The notes beneath the pieces are model-generated. The model was not told the DNA's origin. It made no database searches and saw nothing but the letters and a program-made list of their open reading frames with translations. Of a stretch of DNA of 64,000 bases, positions 35,501 to 44,777 are shown in pieces; the stretch's first letter is position 1; every line of letters begins with the position of its first letter. The translations under genes and the position numbers were made by a program. This stretch comes from Babesia bovis T2Bo (taxonomy: Eukaryota; Apicomplexa; Aconoidasida; Piroplasmida; Babesiidae): NCBI RefSeq assembly GCF_000165395.2, contig NW_026261571.1:1326501-1390500 (forward strand), in the 5' to 3' direction.

Positions 35501-36350
35501 CTCTGTAAGGCATGCTCGGAAGATTCGTGACGCCGTTGCGGAAATGGCGCAACTGGATGTGAATCCACGGGAAGACAGTGCTACTCCTAACGTTGTAATA
35601 GGTTCCATTAATATGTCAGTGGAGTTACGTGACAGTTTTGGTATAATGGAACCTTTATCCAAATCACTACCTCCGGTAACGCTGCATATCTCATTGAAGG
35701 ATTACTTTAACTCGTGCCTAAGTGATAATGTAAACCCAGGTAGTAGACTGGCTGACACCCGTCTACAACAGAACGCTTTCGATTTTAGAGGTGATCTTGA
35801 GCCTGTAGTGTTTGATTGGTCCCAGGATGGCGTATTCGTTCAACATCGTCAAATTACGTACAGCTTTAGGCTAAAGGAGGGAAAATACTCCTCGTTGCTC
35901 ACGCGACACGTTTGCGGTAAAGCCCGCGAGGAGTTAAAGTATGCGCTGGTTGATCGTACACATTTGATATATGAGAGTGCGAATTACACATCGGATATAC
36001 CTTATTCGAACTACTTCTATACTCTAATGCGTATCACTGCTACATCCGTGTCTCCGGAATCAACCGTTGTTAAAGCTGAGTATGATGTGAAGTTCACAAA
36101 AAGCACGCTTTTATCATCTGTAATCAGCAATGAGGCATCTGAGAGGCTCGCTTCCTCGGCGTCAATGCTTCTGTACCCATCTAATGTTGATACAGATCCT
36201 ACGGAGTCAGATTCACTGAAGCACTCCGCCAAAAGTGGCTCATATCAGTCAACTGTCGCAACGGGAGCTAGTCGTACAATGCAGTCATTCACGTGGTTGT
36301 GCATCGCTTTTCTTCTTATATACACCGGTCTACTATCTGGTTGGCGATAA
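32598..36350 (+). CDS. BAR-like/SH3/GRAM/VASt membrane protein, probable sterol or lipid transporter
   Basis: 1250 residues, no introns. Order seen: a serine-rich N-terminus (1-290); helical, BAR-like regions (about 300-720, including a run around YEKALYRFQKFEKSLELAL); an SH3 domain (about 772-828: LVDYEES, FSCGEKLHIL, NRWFPAKYVRPL); a GRAM domain (about 890-985: RKIILRGTLYLTETHLGFIS); a VASt/StART-like domain (about 1018-1155: VFDWSQDGVFVQHRQITYSF); and a C-terminal membrane anchor (SFTWLCIAFLLIYTGLL). GRAM-VASt proteins (yeast Lam, human GRAMD1) move sterols at membrane contact sites. The domain set recalls yeast Lam1/Lam3 but with an SH3 in place of PH. The ATG at 32622 (MRLSVDDSSD) is an alternative start. 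Cargo is unknown. Confidence 0.8.
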   Translation: MICEHHVKMRLSVDDSSDLSFVVSSYSAKCTSAKTLSSRLKNLLTPCKESSDLRSLLDYFLPYAIDRKLKALHRKIESLSKYGNRDSILSVSWLENRTRVPYDDNDDNDDEICTSREDFPDIAHQADEGYNRDIVPEMSDNRPAFDILSNALSDRFVNRHIGISNVSSGRQSIHRTRSEILVRRMPRNLGSFQSVDNTIVSSSLSNRGSFVNSNGYKSSELSYKSSSRNSFTHSDSFEVEKTRSDISGIQMLGQLCTPDFIARGCTSKNLSTLNVELADVSRVSSISRIPLCIDISEADRAMYASLCRILRGMLLFVDESVNHELHWLDTFDKTIEEVVSLLEQIVSDGTVMMKSLKDMLKNYSSTYTASVTAYEKALYRFQKFEKSLELALNSRASGSSVSCDAVNCEYSECSSGNSEFLLNRESNRGAMSRLLDNPKDFIRYTNYIEQMCLSHQMYDNWEKNRDYCARGYTEILTTYAEHYPKNVHGIEVECFEMLSRLPSVLLANISYKSKILASCLYYLSKFEHEGVIELHYSVNLESSNLKDRLQTSVVDCFECMRALSKKMAQLHYSQMDRYSRFSTRYPIKLCDVEINALLKPYYKYNKHMYTIWWSIYSTIATVFPKSVAASRKVRGTVNPVMGVFVEIKMPSGFLQSILKHFEDLLEASSTDVLTLCSSSISTCASVMNWFDFVGSLARENKLNPDQLIGAFQSLQRTISEFDSNSASVEMFDADTLNKTNPEDAHPLVNLVASVDVCVPSSTMTTMLSSIEFMAESLVDYEESDHNFRFSCGEKLHILYSGNTPLWYGHTISGINRWFPAKYVRPLHDIGISLFRRADLESYTSLDCHRIGDGDTTNVGVNGRTGNITLTSKSTLKQALMLSKLGLDGRVVHEFKCSLCRKIILRGTLYLTETHLGFISSFNDATLFGPQTTVTVPMEDIASCHLTSSKTLSFYVRVVLRSGEEHTFYSVRHARKIRDAVAEMAQLDVNPREDSATPNVVIGSINMSVELRDSFGIMEPLSKSLPPVTLHISLKDYFNSCLSDNVNPGSRLADTRLQQNAFDFRGDLEPVVFDWSQDGVFVQHRQITYSFRLKEGKYSSLLTRHVCGKAREELKYALVDRTHLIYESANYTSDIPYSNYFYTLMRITATSVSPESTVVKAEYDVKFTKSTLLSSVISNEASERLASSASMLLYPSNVDTDPTESDSLKHSAKSGSYQSTVATGASRTMQSFTWLCIAFLLIYTGLLSGWR

Positions 36351-36405
36351 CAAGTTATTAATATAACATGCAACCTTATTTATATTATGCAATTGATATA
36401 ACAGT

Positions 36406-36724
36406 TTACTTAGTGCTTGATAGCGATTCTACCAATTTGTAAAGTTGTCTGTTTTGCGATTTCAGTAGGTGGAAAAATATACCACCGGTGGTCCTTTTTT
36501 CTTCGGAGTTAAGTTTGGTCATACCTGCGATATGTTAGATAGTATCTAAAGAACATACCTCCAGCAAGCTGTATCTCCTTAGCTTCATTTGCCAGAGATA
36601 GAATATCCCCCAAAGGCATATGTCCCAAAAGATTGTAAATCTTCATTGCCACAGCTGGCGTTTTTTCGTCGATATACTTCATTATAGCGTGCAATACGTA
36701 GTTCATGTGCATTTCCGAAGCCAT
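36406..36724 (-). CDS. PHAX RNA-binding-domain protein
   Basis: Two exons, 36724-36559 and 36524-36406, with a 34-nt intron; 94 residues. The product is almost entirely the PHAX RNA-binding domain: a helical N-terminal half (GHMPLGDILSLANEAKEIQL) then GGMTKLNSEEKRTTGGIFFH, matching the family's GG...RRRTPGGVF signature. Metazoan PHAX bridges the cap-binding complex and CRM1 to export pre-snRNA and also guides snoRNA precursors. This protein lacks room for a nuclear export signal or cap-complex motif, so only the RNA-binding function is supported. Its start codon is 43 bp from the stop of trimethylguanosine synthase, same strand. An upstream coding exon cannot be excluded. Confidence 0.75.
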
Positions 36725-36767
36725 GTTAACGTTACTCGATTGATATGGAGTTGAATGTATAAGGGTA

Positions 36768-37890
36768 TTAAGTGCGGTAGCAACTTGCTTGTACGATACG
36801 TGAGTTCGCTACCGACATTATCACATTAAACGAACCACTTACCTCCATATGGTGAATTTCCACATATTTTAGATATTCCACGTCTTTGACGAAATGGGCG
36901 TGTATGCACTGCAATAAGTCAAACAGCAAAGCCTCAACATACCCTTACTTTCTTTGGTAAACGGTATGCCGTTATTATAATGATCGGATAATTCCCAATA
37001 CCAGCTAATCTCACTAATTCATTTAGACTTTGCGATCTAGGAAGATATATGGTTACTATATTACCTATTCTTGACATGCCGTGCATGGCACTCTCTATGT
37101 CAAATATTCCCTGTAGTTTGAATATCTCATCTTTTATGGAGCCCATGTAGCTCTTCCCTCCCCAAGGTGGAGATATATGAACAATGTCATATTGTTGCGA
37201 TTGGTGGAAATATTCCTCCACACCTATTTCTTTGGCCTTATCCAGCGGATCATCGGCAAATTGTTTTATATAATCAAACAAGTCCTGTTCTACGACATGA
37301 GTATTTTGCAAACCAAATACATTGACGTTGTTTTTGCAAATGGACACTCGATCAGGATTCAATTCAACCCCAACTGTTAAGTCCGAATTCAGTCCAAAGT
37401 ATACAAGGTTACCTCCAACACCAGCCGCCAGATCTAACGTTCTTATTTTATGCGGCGAGGTCGTAAATCTATTAACGTTTGCAACTGCTTGGTCAAAAGG
37501 AAGGTTGAATACGTTATCAGATGTAACGAATCTTTTCAGATCCTTCGCAACGTCGATGGATTCTGCAGCCCATGAAGCATCTACAGCTGCTTGTTCATCT
37601 AACTGTAAGTCAGGTGAGTTATTCCAAAATATGGTCTTCACAAAATCATTAGTTTGACAGGTGCCATAACCTATATCTTCTTCAATCTTATCTATATCTC
37701 CTAAATAACTATAAGAGAGGTGTTTTTCCACGACACAAACAAACGCTGAATTGACTTTACCATGCTCATCAACTCCGGATGCTAGATATAGTACCTTCGG
37801 TGTTAGTGAATCCGCTCTAATATCGAATATACCACGGGGAGGCGGGATAACATCAACACGACCCTGTCTCGTTCTACCACTTTCTACCAT
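36768..37890 (-). CDS. TGS1: Trimethylguanosine synthase (TGS1-like RNA cap methyltransferase)
   Basis: Two exons, 37890-36943 and 36908-36768, intron 34 nt; 362 residues. The SAM-binding fold begins LDLAAGVGGNLVYFG (about residue 150), followed by VGVELNPDRVSICKNN. The defining TGS1 motif SPPWGG is at residues 240-245 (SPPWGGKSY), including the tryptophan that stacks on m7G. The second exon completes the C-terminal strands (YLKYVEIHHMEVSG). The enzyme converts m7G caps of snRNA and snoRNA to the m2,2,7G form. The N-terminal 130 residues are not recognised. A good donor at GAG/GTAAGT inside exon 2 leaves the last 24 residues uncertain. PHAX follows immediately downstream. Confidence 0.88.
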
Positions 37891-38037
37891 ATCAAAACCT
37901 CATTTGAGCATTTCATAAATGGACATAGTTAAATAAGTTATAAATATGTATTTGAGTATTTAGAAACAACAGATTTCCGATGATTATTACAAATGTGTAT
38001 ATCCGTTGGTAGACATGAATATCCATAAAATAAAATA

Positions 38038-39462
38038 TTAAGTTGGTAACTTTAATTTGTAATGATACTCACCGTTTACAGTGGTATAAGAAACGCTCTT
38101 TATCGTTTTGTATTGTGTATTGGTGATTTTTACATCACGTATGTATAGTCCGCTGAATGAATAGTTCGGTAAATCAAAATGGAGTGCCAATGGTGACAAG
38201 TGAGTTGAAACACCGGTGATGGATTTTGTCAATCTACAGTGAAATTCCATTGATAAGATCGTTTGACCATATACTTTACCGAGATGCCAGTGTACCATGT
38301 TTTCGGCAATCTTAATCTGGCATTGTCCAGCATTTGAGATGATCTCTACGTGAGATGCATTTATAGGTAGCGGTATGTCCATTCCAACATTTGTTGCAAA
38401 CGTTTTCTTCGGAAAGTTTGTCTCCATACTGATGTGGTAATACAACACCTGACTACTTGCCTTTGTTAATATCGGAGTTATTACAAACGGAAGTTTAGTT
38501 TGATTCTCCGTGCGATATAATAAGAGCACAGTCATACCTGATGAAGGTGATACTGATATCCTTTTTTGACGAATCATCGATGAAATGTCAATGGATTTAT
38601 CCACCTTAAAGTCGGTTAATGTGGTGGATATAAATGCTCCTGCGGGTGGTTGGAACTCTAAGTCGTTTATGGCCTCCAACTTCTTGCAATGGTTCATCGA
38701 CGGCAACTTAATGAAATCGGTGTTTAATGTGATTTCCATAGACATATCATCTACGGTATACACATCCATAGTGATGCTCCCAGTAGTCTGGCATAGTGTT
38801 ACCTCTCCCGCATATGAGAGACAACAATTAATACACTCGGTTACGCTAAATGCTACATCGTTCTTTCGAGTTAAAAGTTTGGGTGTTTTCCAAAATTTCA
38901 TTTTCGGCGATACTTCAATGGAACTAGTGGGTGTAGCAGCTTCTTCGGAATGTCGTACTACACCAGATTTTAAATAGTGATTCACATCGACGCCATATCC
39001 TTCCAGATAACTTCTAATGTGTAATAATTTCTTCTTGCATAAAGATAAACTGGATTCCCTGTGTGGTACTCCAGTAATGTAATTAATAAAGAAATCCTGA
39101 GGGTATCCTGCGTCTATTGCTATATCCAAAATTTCATGAATAAGAAACAAATTATTCAAAATAGACGTCTCGTTTATGTTAAAATCCATAAAACGTACTA
39201 TTGCGGTGCGTATATCGCATAACGCTTGAATTATTAGAGCTGCGTTTATATTGCCATTACATGATGCAACAATGTAGAAACTTCCCATTTCAACACTAAC
39301 ATAGGTTGTAAAACCAAATTGCCATATTGGCTTGTAAGGACCAAGAGACTTGTTATAGACATTTTTCGCGAATAAGACAGCGTCTTGTCTCGTACATTCT
39401 TCCCTATATGCCCTATATAGCAGCGGAGAACCATGATAAACAATAAAAACAGAAGATATCAT
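38038..39462 (-). CDS. Second adaptor-complex mu subunit (mu2- or mu4-like)
   Basis: 474 residues, single frame. It has the longin-like start MISSVFIVYHG, the signature LFLIHEILDIAIDAGYPQ, a linker rich in serine, KNDVAFSVTECINCCLSYAG opening the mu-homology domain, and LEFQPPAGAF in place of the usual PPDGEF. The C-terminus reads SYTTVNGEYHYKLKL. All these place it in the AP mu family but far from AP-1. The MIS start is shared by mu2 and mu4. The degenerate C-terminus (no WVRY) does not decide between them. It would bind cargo for endocytosis (AP-2) or a Golgi/endosome route (AP-4). Confidence 0.8.
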   Translation of the reverse strand: MISSVFIVYHGSPLLYRAYREECTRQDAVLFAKNVYNKSLGPYKPIWQFGFTTYVSVEMGSFYIVASCNGNINAALIIQALCDIRTAIVRFMDFNINETSILNNLFLIHEILDIAIDAGYPQDFFINYITGVPHRESSLSLCKKKLLHIRSYLEGYGVDVNHYLKSGVVRHSEEAATPTSSIEVSPKMKFWKTPKLLTRKNDVAFSVTECINCCLSYAGEVTLCQTTGSITMDVYTVDDMSMEITLNTDFIKLPSMNHCKKLEAINDLEFQPPAGAFISTTLTDFKVDKSIDISSMIRQKRISVSPSSGMTVLLLYRTENQTKLPFVITPILTKASSQVLYYHISMETNFPKKTFATNVGMDIPLPINASHVEIISNAGQCQIKIAENMVHWHLGKVYGQTILSMEFHCRLTKSITGVSTHLSPLALHFDLPNYSFSGLYIRDVKITNTQYKTIKSVSYTTVNGEYHYKLKLPT

Positions 39463-39684
39463 TATTTTATATTACACATGTTGATTTCCAACTATAAGTA
39501 ATACAATAAATGTTTAAAATACACTACTTATTGTATATTTTCCAATTAATTAGAAGTCTACATTAAGAACCTAATCATCAAGCTGATTTATTTTTAATCA
39601 AAGCTAGATCTCAGCTCATGTGAAAGTCAAATGAAGCATTAATATGTGTTCATGCTAAGCTAACAAAGTTATCATACATACAGC

Positions 39685-40815
39685 ATGTTGGGCATATACT
39701 GCCGGAGCGTGGCGTTAATTGTACTCCAATCGTCCATATTTCGAGGTTTTTTAATGGCTTATTCTAATTCCGTACAAAAAAGGGAAAATATGGTGCGCCC
39801 TTTGATTTACGGTCACCGTGGTATGGGCTGCAGCCTACCAGGCGCCTTGTCCTTCTTTCCTGAGAATTCTATGACATCATTCCGTGAAGCCCAAAGAATT
39901 GGTGCCGATGGTATTGAATTGGATGTCTTCCTTTCAAAGAACAATGAATTATTAGTTATGCATGGCTATTTACAAAAGCACAGTCTCTGTCTTACTACAA
40001 TGAAGCGCAAAGCCGATTCTGGCATTCAACGCTTCAACACTGATAATTATGTCGAATCAGAGGATGTACATGCAACAGATTTGGTGTTAAAAAAGCCTTG
40101 GAGGTTAACACAGAAGTCCATAGAACTGCAGGAAATTCCACAACATAACGGAAGTAATACCGATATTTTTGAAGAGTACATATCGAATATGGAACAATCG
40201 GATTCTGGAGAATGTGTTCCTACGCTGGATCAGGTGTTAGTCGAGTTCGGTGACTCCTTGAAATACGACATTGAGCTTAAAGGTTCTAACGTTGACTTGG
40301 GCCTTCGAGTTTTAGATGTTTTATCTAAACATCCAGGTTTGGACGTTGTTATATCTTCTTTTCAATGGGTAGCTCCAAATTTAAATCTTTCCTCATCGCG
40401 TGCCAACAATCCTTTGGAGCAATATCCCAATGGAACTGATGTAGTGGACTTGCTAGGCCCACTTATCAACAACAAGCTTAACATACCAATTGCGTTGTTA
40501 TTCAACAACGAAACATCTGAGTTGCCAAGCCTCGAACGCATTGTTGAGTGTTGCCGACACTACAATGCTACGTGGGCTGTTGTCTCCCATGAGTTCTGGA
40601 AGATGGGTACACCAATTTTGGGCTCTGATGTCAAGGGTAAAGAGGCAGTACCATATCTTGTCAATTACATGCATGATCATGGTCTTAAAGTTATGAGCTA
40701 CTTCCTAGAATCACGCCCTGATAGCGACGAAGAGCTGCAGGTACAAATAGAATCAGGTATGGATGCAGTATGCCCCAACGATGTAGTGAAATGTCTTGGG
40801 TTTGTCAATAAATGA
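39685..40815 (+). CDS. Glycerophosphodiester phosphodiesterase
   Basis: 376 residues, intronless. The GDPD barrel begins YGHRGMG (catalytic His-Arg near residue 43), then FPENSMTSFREAQRIGADGI, the metal ligands in ELDVFLSKNNELLVMHGY, the third acidic ligand in YDIELKG, and ends with a strand such as GLKVMSYFLES. It hydrolyses glycerophosphodiesters to glycerol-3-phosphate and an alcohol, recycling phospholipid breakdown products. The first 25 residues are hydrophobic with an upstream Met; a second ATG (MAYSNSVQKR) is a plausible cytosolic start. A polar insert of about 75 residues sits after the HGY motif. Confidence 0.9.
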   Translation: MLGIYCRSVALIVLQSSIFRGFLMAYSNSVQKRENMVRPLIYGHRGMGCSLPGALSFFPENSMTSFREAQRIGADGIELDVFLSKNNELLVMHGYLQKHSLCLTTMKRKADSGIQRFNTDNYVESEDVHATDLVLKKPWRLTQKSIELQEIPQHNGSNTDIFEEYISNMEQSDSGECVPTLDQVLVEFGDSLKYDIELKGSNVDLGLRVLDVLSKHPGLDVVISSFQWVAPNLNLSSSRANNPLEQYPNGTDVVDLLGPLINNKLNIPIALLFNNETSELPSLERIVECCRHYNATWAVVSHEFWKMGTPILGSDVKGKEAVPYLVNYMHDHGLKVMSYFLESRPDSDEELQVQIESGMDAVCPNDVVKCLGFVNK

Positions 40816-41172
40816 CATTTTTCGGTATTAAATATATTGCAATCAAACAACAGAGTCAATCCTAAACAGTGGGAGTTCATAATTACACTGCTAGGAAACA
40901 ACCAATCAAAACAAATGTTTTTACATAATATCCACTCACGAAAATATGCATGTGAATAGTTCTATGGATAGCAAAAATGTAAAACTTCATTTTATCTAAT
41001 GTAACGTCAAAAGACGATATTAGTTATCGTATTTTACGAATATCGCGCTATGTATCTGGTTCGCGATAGAATGCCAGTTGCACTATGATGGGTAATATTA
41101 CTTACATCAATCAGCCAACTGAAATGCGATTGTTTAACTAAGTTTGCAGCATTGTGGTGAAATATAAAATTG
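40816..41172. other. Intergenic gap between converging genes
   Basis: About 360 bp of AT-rich sequence between two stop codons. I see no gene, tRNA or repeat. Confidence 0.5.
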
Positions 41173-44100
41173 TCACGCACCGAGGAAATCCTTGTCTAAA
41201 TTAGCGACAAACTCCGGACCGCCATCCGCACGCTTCATGAGCGCTATTGACTCTAGCGCAATGTTCACGTATTCCAATAGGTTCTTAGTGTCATGGAAAT
41301 GTTGAGCAAATCTATCGTATTTGGAATTGACGTCGTAGTCCTGTGCCATTCTTGTGTTGGACCTTGCTACCCAGTTACCATCTATAGTCTCATATAATAT
41401 GTTCTTTTGCAAAAAGTTTTCAAGCTCGTCGTCTCCACTGGCAGATGGGTCTTGCATCTCACTAGACATTCTGTCGACCACGTCCTTGATAAAGTGAGTA
41501 TATATCTTTGTAGCTAGTGGAGACGCCAATAACATCTTCGTGGCCCAGAATTGCACCTTAACCTCCTCGTAAATTAACTCAAGTGAAGTCTTGGCATCAG
41601 ATTTCTCAAAGATATCAGTCATGGCAAGTCGCCTCTTTCTCATGGCAAAATTTTCCCTGACTCTATAAAGCGCCTCACCCATTAAACTACGGTGACCGGC
41701 ACGACTAACGAAGTACTTCTCAAATTGGTAGCAGTAGTCGAATATGTCCACTGCGACGTCAAATTGGATAGAGTATGTCTGCTCCAATATAAGGTTCATC
41801 ATCGCGTTAGCACATTCAGTAGCTTTCTGACGGCAGTACTCCTCACAAAGTTGATCTATCTGCTCCTGGAAGTGTAGGCTTTCACTTAGACAGTATAAAG
41901 TCTGGTCGCATTCAGTTTGCTGAATGCACCTAAATACCTCAGCAAGGGATGCCTTTAACACCCTTCTTAATGCAGCGGCAGCGGCGCAAGCCGATAATCT
42001 AGCAGCATGTAAAAGCGCACCCCTAACATTTGACTGCACCAAGTCGGCTATTAGAGGTTCCCAATCGGCACGGTCGACAACATGATGAACACTGCGGAGC
42101 ATTTGGTATATGACCTCGCTAGTAAAATGTTTATCAGGTTCCATGTGCTTGATTTGAAATTTCAACCAGTTGCATATATTGGTTACGGCCAGTTGATTTA
42201 ACAAATGGGCTTCAGCATGTTCGCCACTGACCATTTCCAATGCACTGTTATAATAGGGAACCACTTTGGGATCTTCCAAGAAAATTTCACTGCAAGTGGT
42301 GAAATAAACATAACGGTTGTTCTTTGCATCGTTGTCAACGACTACGCTGCCATCCTTGTCCGATTTATCGCTGGCGCGGTTTGATTTGTCACCGTCACGT
42401 CCACTTTTATCGTGGTCAGTCTTAGCACCTTTGTCACCATCCTTACCGGTCAGGCCCTTTATTGAGGTAGTAGTCAATTTATCGGCAGTAGATTCAATCT
42501 CGGAATCATCAGCGGTATTGTTTTCCGGCACATCTAAATACCTGAAGGCAATTTGCTTGTTGGCAATCTCTATTTCACGGTAGTTCGACTTTTGTACCAT
42601 GATCTCAGGTGGGAGCCTGTCTATTACTATAGGTCTCACCAATATCCAACCAGTGCTAGATTGCGTCTTGTGCCACGCGTATAATGGGACTTGCATTTGG
42701 TCAACCGAAACTGATGGCAAAGGGGTGAGCAGGCTAATCCTGCTCCTGTCAATGTTCTTGTGTAATGAATTCTCCTGTCCGTTGTTAATTTGAATGAATT
42801 CCACGTTAATCATCTCATCCGATTTGTAATCATTAGATATGTAATTCTCAATACCCCCGTCATTAAGGTTCGTCTTGTTTCTTCTAGGAGGCTCAATCAA
42901 TCCAAACATGTGAGCATTGATTTTACTTGTAAAGTATCGAACATATCGTCCCGGCTTCACGCTGTCCATCATAGTCAACTTCTTGTTGAACAGAGTCTCA
43001 GTGCGTGTGGATATGTTGTCATAAAAATCAGGTTCATACATGTCACCTTGGGGGAATAAGTTCAACGCCAACTCATTTCCATCTTCAAGGTTGTCTCGCA
43101 GGCTCCCTCCGTAGTATTTCAAAAACTCTTCAGGGGGAACCGGTAACTTCATGATGGTGTAATTACCTGTCATCATTTTCTGTACTACCTCAACAAATTG
43201 TCTTATAAATAACGCGATAGATTCCCGTAAGCTCTGTGGATTCAACCGATTCATACGCTGCTCAAGCATTTGAAGAGTACGTTCGAGTTCCATCTTCTTT
43301 CTAACGAGCTTACGCTCTAAATTGCGAAAAGTGTTGGCAACCAATGTCTGATATTTGCTATCAAGTGTAGTCAAAAATCCATTGATACTGAACATCTGAA
43401 GTAATCGCTCAACGACCGTCATACCCTCAATGCTATAGGCATCACCCTTGGACTCAAACGAAGTCTTAATCAAATCTTCAACTTCTCGCTGTCCCATAGC
43501 TATCTGCCTCTTCATCTCAGCCTTATTGGCAATAAAATCGCCAGACTCTTTGGCCTGAATAGAAAGGGAAAACAACTCAAGCAAATGGAGAGGCAGCATA
43601 TTTCCCCTAGAATCAATTACACTACGCTTTAAAACACGCTCTAACAGCTGCTCAGCTGTTCTGATGTCTGTTTTTTCATTGAGCAAAAACTCCCTTGCCC
43701 GTGTACCAACTACTACAGTCTGATGAGGTGATAACCCTAAGCCTGTAGGAGGAGCTGTTGTTATAAATTCCCTCAACGACCACGGCCAGTTGGCAGGATC
43801 ATCGGAACTCTTCTTAACTAAAATGTATAAATCATTTGGATTGCTCTTTACATAATTACGAACTACATTCCTTGTGAATTCAGCACCGACTTTAGAATCA
43901 TCCTTTATTCCAGGTAAATCAACAAATATGGCATTAAGACCATTAGGTACAAAAACCTCAACTTCTAGCTCTTCAGCAATGATACTGTCACCGATATTTT
44001 GCATATGCTGTCTCATGGCGTCCTGAACTGATCTTATGTCCATAAGCTTACCGTTAAAAAGACACCATATTTTCCCTCCAGAAAGTTCTTCTGATGAAAT

Positions 44101-44451
44101 TTGAACATTCATGGAAGCTGCAACATCATTGATTACTTCCATTGGCCTCATTATAATCACGACTGGTTGTTTAGTACCGGTATCCGTGCTAGAATAACCG
44201 ATGGGCCCACCCATGATAAAATCGAGTACAGTGGTCTTTCCCATTGACTGCTGGCCGAAAACTACGAGCCTCGGTACCTCTGCATCCAGGCCACCCACCT
44301 TCATTATATGATAACAGTGGATGAAGATGAGGTTAGGATCGCCGGTTTTCTTTATAAGCTTCAGGTAATCCTGCGCCTTGACCAGCGCTTCCGGGCGTAA
44401 TGTTGTCATGTCTTCAATCGACATTTTCGATTTATAAAAATCAGTAGCCAT
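41173..44451 (-). CDS. Dynamin-related GTPase (DrpC-like)
   Basis: 1092 residues, intronless. The N-terminal GTPase domain has G1 GQQSMGKTT at about residue 64, the G2 threonine in TDTGTKQP and G3 DLPGI at about 176. The G4 position reads VVVGTRAREF instead of the usual TKLD, so nucleotide specificity may differ. A helical stalk follows. A charged low-complexity insert rich in Lys, Asp and Gly (GDKSNRASDKSDKDGS) lies around residues 680-715. No PH domain is evident. Dynamins drive membrane scission. Apicomplexans have DrpA, DrpB and the divergent DrpC; the length and unusual G4 favour DrpC (inference), implicated in mitochondrial division and endocytosis in Toxoplasma. Confidence 0.8.
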   Translation of the reverse strand: MATDFYKSKMSIEDMTTLRPEALVKAQDYLKLIKKTGDPNLIFIHCYHIMKVGGLDAEVPRLVVFGQQSMGKTTVLDFIMGGPIGYSSTDTGTKQPVVIIMRPMEVINDVAASMNVQISSEELSGGKIWCLFNGKLMDIRSVQDAMRQHMQNIGDSIIAEELEVEVFVPNGLNAIFVDLPGIKDDSKVGAEFTRNVVRNYVKSNPNDLYILVKKSSDDPANWPWSLREFITTAPPTGLGLSPHQTVVVGTRAREFLLNEKTDIRTAEQLLERVLKRSVIDSRGNMLPLHLLELFSLSIQAKESGDFIANKAEMKRQIAMGQREVEDLIKTSFESKGDAYSIEGMTVVERLLQMFSINGFLTTLDSKYQTLVANTFRNLERKLVRKKMELERTLQMLEQRMNRLNPQSLRESIALFIRQFVEVVQKMMTGNYTIMKLPVPPEEFLKYYGGSLRDNLEDGNELALNLFPQGDMYEPDFYDNISTRTETLFNKKLTMMDSVKPGRYVRYFTSKINAHMFGLIEPPRRNKTNLNDGGIENYISNDYKSDEMINVEFIQINNGQENSLHKNIDRSRISLLTPLPSVSVDQMQVPLYAWHKTQSSTGWILVRPIVIDRLPPEIMVQKSNYREIEIANKQIAFRYLDVPENNTADDSEIESTADKLTTTSIKGLTGKDGDKGAKTDHDKSGRDGDKSNRASDKSDKDGSVVVDNDAKNNRYVYFTTCSEIFLEDPKVVPYYNSALEMVSGEHAEAHLLNQLAVTNICNWLKFQIKHMEPDKHFTSEVIYQMLRSVHHVVDRADWEPLIADLVQSNVRGALLHAARLSACAAAAALRRVLKASLAEVFRCIQQTECDQTLYCLSESLHFQEQIDQLCEEYCRQKATECANAMMNLILEQTYSIQFDVAVDIFDYCYQFEKYFVSRAGHRSLMGEALYRVRENFAMRKRRLAMTDIFEKSDAKTSLELIYEEVKVQFWATKMLLASPLATKIYTHFIKDVVDRMSSEMQDPSASGDDELENFLQKNILYETIDGNWVARSNTRMAQDYDVNSKYDRFAQHFHDTKNLLEYVNIALESIALMKRADGGPEFVANLDKDFLGA

Positions 44452-44777
44452 TGTTCAGTGTGTAAGAAAGCATCTATGCTCCAGATTCGGCATCCTAGTG
44501 ACCTCAAAATTCGTCCTCTGACGATTTTATAATGACACTACCTTTTGCTATACAATAATGGTTAATGTGTGCGTAATGGAGAATATATTAGTGTTTTCTC
44601 AAATAAAGGCATATGCCGCGCTTCCCCATACACAGTCCTCCTCTGACCGTGCAATGAAGTACACGAATGCTAAAGAGTTCATTAGTATAGGAGAAATAAT
44701 GATTTAACCAGGTGTATATATATAGGGGCTGACTGTCTTCCTTTTGCGGCGCAACTACCCCTGCCCATGTCTAAAGT
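44452..44777. other. Shared promoter region of two divergent genes
   Basis: 326 bp between the dynamin start codon and the start of the small membrane protein. It ends with a four-codon upstream ORF (44767-44781) whose TGA overlaps the ATG of the next gene as ATGA. No other gene is seen. Confidence 0.4.
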
